A stretch of DNA of 64,000 bases. Source: Methylobacterium sp. J-070. GTDB lineage: Bacteria; Pseudomonadota; Alphaproteobacteria; Rhizobiales; Beijerinckiaceae. The DNA lies in NCBI RefSeq assembly GCF_022829385.1, contig NZ_JAKSXX010000291.1, positions 1 to 64,000 of the forward strand, written 5' to 3'. The notes below the pieces were generated by a model that saw only the letters and a list, made by a program, of their open reading frames with translations, made no database searches and had not been told where the DNA came from. Shown here piece by piece: positions 61,891 to 64,000 of this stretch (position 1 is the first letter of the stretch; the number at the start of each line of letters is the position of its first letter). The position numbers and the translations under genes were made by a program.

Positions 61891-63198
61891 ATGGTGGGTG
61901 ATCCCGGTGCCGTCGAGGCGACCCTCAAATCCAGGATCGGGGCGATCCTCCGCGCGACGAGCGGCAACTTCCTGGAGATGTTCGATTTCTTCCTGTTCGG
62001 GTTCTACGCCAGCGCCATCGCGAAGGCGTTCTTCCCGTCGGGCAACGAGACCACCGAGCTGCTGCTGACCTTCGGCACGTTCTGGCTCGGGGCGCTGATG
62101 CGCCCCCTCGGGGCGATCGTGCTCGGCGCCTACATCGACCGGATCGGGCGCCGGAAGGGCCTGATCGTCACCCTGGCGATCATGGCGAGCGGCACGGTGC
62201 TGATCGCCTTCTGCCCGAGCTACGACACGATCGGTCTCGCGGCCCCGCTGATCGTGCTGGCCGGCCGCCTGCTCCAGGGCTTCTCGGCGGGCGTCGAGAT
62301 CGGCGGCGTCTCGATCTACCTGTTCGAGATCGCCACGCCCCAGCGGCGCGGTTTCTACACGTCGTTCCAGTCGGCGAGCCAGCAGGTGGCGATCCTGTTC
62401 GCCGCCCTGATCGGCTACGGGCTGAACGCTCTCCTGACCAAGCAGCAGATCGGCGATTTCGGCTGGCGGATCCCGTTCCTGATCGGCTGCCTGATCGTGC
62501 CGTTCATCTTCTTCATCCGGCGCTCGCTCCAGGAGACGCAGGCCTTCGCCGCGCGCACCCATCACCCCGGGACCCGCGAGATCCTCACCACGGTCGCGGC
62601 CAACTGGCGGATCGTGCTGCTCGGCATGATGCTGACGACGATGACGACGGTGACCTTCTACATGATCACCGTCTACACCCCGACCTTCGGCAGGACCGTC
62701 CTGAAGCTCACCGAGGCCGACAGCCTGATGGTGACGCTGTGCGTGGCGATCACCAACTTCCTCTGGCTGCCCGTGGGCGGCGCGCTCTCGGACGCGGTCG
62801 GGCGCAAGCCCGTGCTGCTCGCGATCTCGATCCTGTCGCTGCTGACGACCTACCCGGCCCTGCACTGGCTCGTGGTCGATCCGACCTTCGCCAAGATGCT
62901 CGCCGTCGAATTGTGGTTCTCGTTCTTCTTCGGCGTCTACAACGGCGCGATGGTGGTGTCGCTGTCCGAGGTCGTGCCGGCGCATGTGCGGGCGAGCGGG
63001 TTCTCGCTGGCCTACAGCCTCGCCACAGCGCTGTTCGGCACCGCCACCCCGATGGTCTCGACCGTCCTGATCGAGAAGACCGGCGACCGGGCGGCGCCGA
63101 GCTACTGGCTGATGGCGGCCGCCGCCTGCGGCATCGTCGCGACATTGGCCCTGTTCCGGGGGCGCCCGCAGATCGAGCGTGTCCCCGCCCACGCCTGA
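61891..63198 (+). CDS. MFS organic-acid/proton symporter (CitA/TcuC-like)
   Basis: A 435-residue major facilitator protein with twelve spans. The MFS motif '[24 protein letters not shown]' (G-x-x-x-D-R-x-G-R-[RK]) and the later '[16 protein letters not shown]' are intact. '[26 protein letters not shown]' is characteristic of the metabolite:H+ symporter family (citrate, tricarballylate, proline/betaine). ATG 61891 has GGGGAGGG upstream. It probably shares a transcript with the 2-hydroxycarboxylate carrier. Exact substrate unknown. Confidence 0.88.
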   Translation: MVGDPGAVEATLKSRIGAILRATSGNFLEMFDFFLFGFYASAIAKAFFPSGNETTELLLTFGTFWLGALMRPLGAIVLGAYIDRIGRRKGLIVTLAIMASGTVLIAFCPSYDTIGLAAPLIVLAGRLLQGFSAGVEIGGVSIYLFEIATPQRRGFYTSFQSASQQVAILFAALIGYGLNALLTKQQIGDFGWRIPFLIGCLIVPFIFFIRRSLQETQAFAARTHHPGTREILTTVAANWRIVLLGMMLTTMTTVTFYMITVYTPTFGRTVLKLTEADSLMVTLCVAITNFLWLPVGGALSDAVGRKPVLLAISILSLLTTYPALHWLVVDPTFAKMLAVELWFSFFFGVYNGAMVVSLSEVVPAHVRASGFSLAYSLATALFGTATPMVSTVLIEKTGDRAAPSYWLMAAAACGIVATLALFRGRPQIERVPAHA

Positions 63199-63200
63199 CG

Positions 63201-63217
63201 GACGGCTTCGCGCCGTC
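63201..63217 (+). terminator. Small hairpin after the MFS gene
   Basis: GACGGC-TTCGC-GCCGTC lies three bases after the MFS stop, between convergent genes. Weak; no T tract. Confidence 0.35.
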
Positions 63218-63305
63218 TCGTCCCGGATCACCGTCTACGCACGTCCCAGGGGTCCGGGACAAGGGTGGGCCTTTCGTCGAAGACGCGCGCTGAGCCGGCC
63301 GCCGC

Positions 63306-63959
63306 TCAGCTCTCCTGCCAGATCCGGATCCGGGCCTTGAAGGCGGCGCGGATATGCGCCCGGGCGGCGGCCTCCGCGCCGTCGCCGTCATGGGCCCGGA
63401 TCGCCGCCACGATGGCGGCATGCTCGGCCAGCGATTCCGCGGCGCGGTCGGGGGCCGACAGGGTGGTGGCCCCCGGCAGCAGCACCAGCGACAGCCGCAT
63501 CGTCTCGAGGGTGCCCTGGAGGAAGCGGTTGCGCGCCGCCCCGTGGATCTGCCGGTGGAACAGACGGTTGGTCCGCGCCAGCGCGGGCGCGTCTCTCAGC
63601 AGCGTTCGGTCCCGGGCGACCATCTCCTCCAGGATCTCGGTCTCGACCGCGCTGGCGTGGATCGCGGCGAGCCGCGCCGCCGTCCCCTCCAGCACCTCGC
63701 GCAGGTCGTAGAGTTCGCTGACCTGCCCGTAATCGAGCCGCGCCACGCTGGCGCCCCGGTGCGGCTCGTGCGCGACCAGGCCCTGCGCCTCCAGCCGTCC
63801 GAGCGCCTCGCGGACCGGCGTGCGGCTGATCTGGAACCGTTCGGCGAGGTCTGCCTCGCGCAGGCGGCTGCCGGGGGCGAGCTCGCCCTCCTCGATCGCC
63901 TGCAGCAGGCGCTCGTAGGCGCCGGCGCCGCTGGAGCGCTCCGCTTCGCTGGCCTTCAT
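63306..63959 (-). CDS. GntR-family (FadR/FCD) transcriptional regulator
   Basis: A 217-residue regulator. The winged helix is 'AYERLLQAIEEGELAPGSRLREADLAERFQISRTPVREALGRLEAQGLVAHEPHRGASVA' (about residues 14-72). The FCD ligand domain follows: 'LYDLREVLEGTAARLAA', 'NRLFHRQIHGAARNRFLQ' and 'EHAAIVAAIRAHDGDGAEAAARAHIRAA' with the metal-binding His residues. ATG 63957-63959 has GAGGAG upstream; ATG 63983 is less likely. It probably controls the adjacent carriers in response to a carboxylic acid, which is inference from position. Confidence 0.9.
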   Translation of the reverse strand: MKASEAERSSGAGAYERLLQAIEEGELAPGSRLREADLAERFQISRTPVREALGRLEAQGLVAHEPHRGASVARLDYGQVSELYDLREVLEGTAARLAAIHASAVETEILEEMVARDRTLLRDAPALARTNRLFHRQIHGAARNRFLQGTLETMRLSLVLLPGATTLSAPDRAAESLAEHAAIVAAIRAHDGDGAEAAARAHIRAAFKARIRIWQES

Positions 63960-64000
63960 TCCGGGCTCTCCTCGCCTGGCCATAGCGTGAAAACACACCG

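Noticed and set aside
60328-63198. Single 956-codon frame that appears to fuse an upstream part to the MFS carrier
   Set aside because: The first 500 codons are a shadow of the 2-hydroxycarboxylate carrier in another frame; the MFS protein starts at ATG 61891 with its own ribosome site.

Overview
The window looks like chromosomal DNA of a Methylobacterium/Methylorubrum-like alphaproteobacterium (Hyphomicrobiales). Base composition is very GC-rich with strong G/C at third codon positions. Genes typical of that group are present: the CtrA inhibitor SciP, an FlbD-type sigma-54 activator, an IalB-family protein, homospermidine synthase, a class I PHA synthase and three tandem Porin_2-type porins. 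No rRNA, tRNA, CRISPR array, prophage or insertion sequence was recognised.

Layout. 1-9.0 kb: the tail of a fasciclin protein, an ECF sigma/anti-sigma pair, an RNA methyltransferase, a MaoC hydratase, a small cation transporter, a phosphoesterase, a sensor kinase, a VTT membrane protein, a PmtA-like lipid methyltransferase and mnmA. 9.4-17.6 kb: a flagellar block (fliK, flgD, sciP, fliF, fliG, fliH, fliN, flbD). 17.9-22.2 kb: a small unknown gene, a KpsE-like polysaccharide export protein, a 2Fe-2S thioredoxin-like protein, a flippase-like membrane protein and fliP. 22.2-29.7 kb: a TadE/TadE/TadG-type pilus operon, a P-loop kinase, a 1117-residue TPR protein and an IalB protein. 30-44 kb: homospermidine synthase, bioB, a chemoreceptor-like protein without membrane segments, a FAH hydrolase, FadL, phaC, an aminotransferase, small secreted proteins and prfB with a programmed +1 frameshift. 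44-51.5 kb: gamma-glutamyltransferase plus a complete peptide-type ABC importer, interspersed with long palindromic repeats. 51.7-52.9 kb: a small ORF, HupE/UreJ and a ModE-like regulator in an overlapping chain. 53.3-60.2 kb: three porins separated by long, partly AT-rich spacers. 60.5-64 kb: a 2-hydroxycarboxylate carrier, an MFS carrier and a GntR regulator.

The most coherent system is motility and surface regulation under the cell cycle. CtrA-like boxes (TTAA-N7-TTA[A/G] type) lie in front of fliF, the Tad operon, the large TPR gene and the soluble chemoreceptor gene. SciP, a known CtrA antagonist, sits inside the flagellar block. A good sigma-54 promoter precedes fliK, and flbD encodes a sigma-54 activator with a degenerate receiver. 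Other points of interest are the RF2 frameshift site, a probable non-canonical CTG start for the ModE-like gene, the mosaic porin triplet, and the GGT/ABC operon, which suggests glutathione or gamma-glutamyl peptide use.
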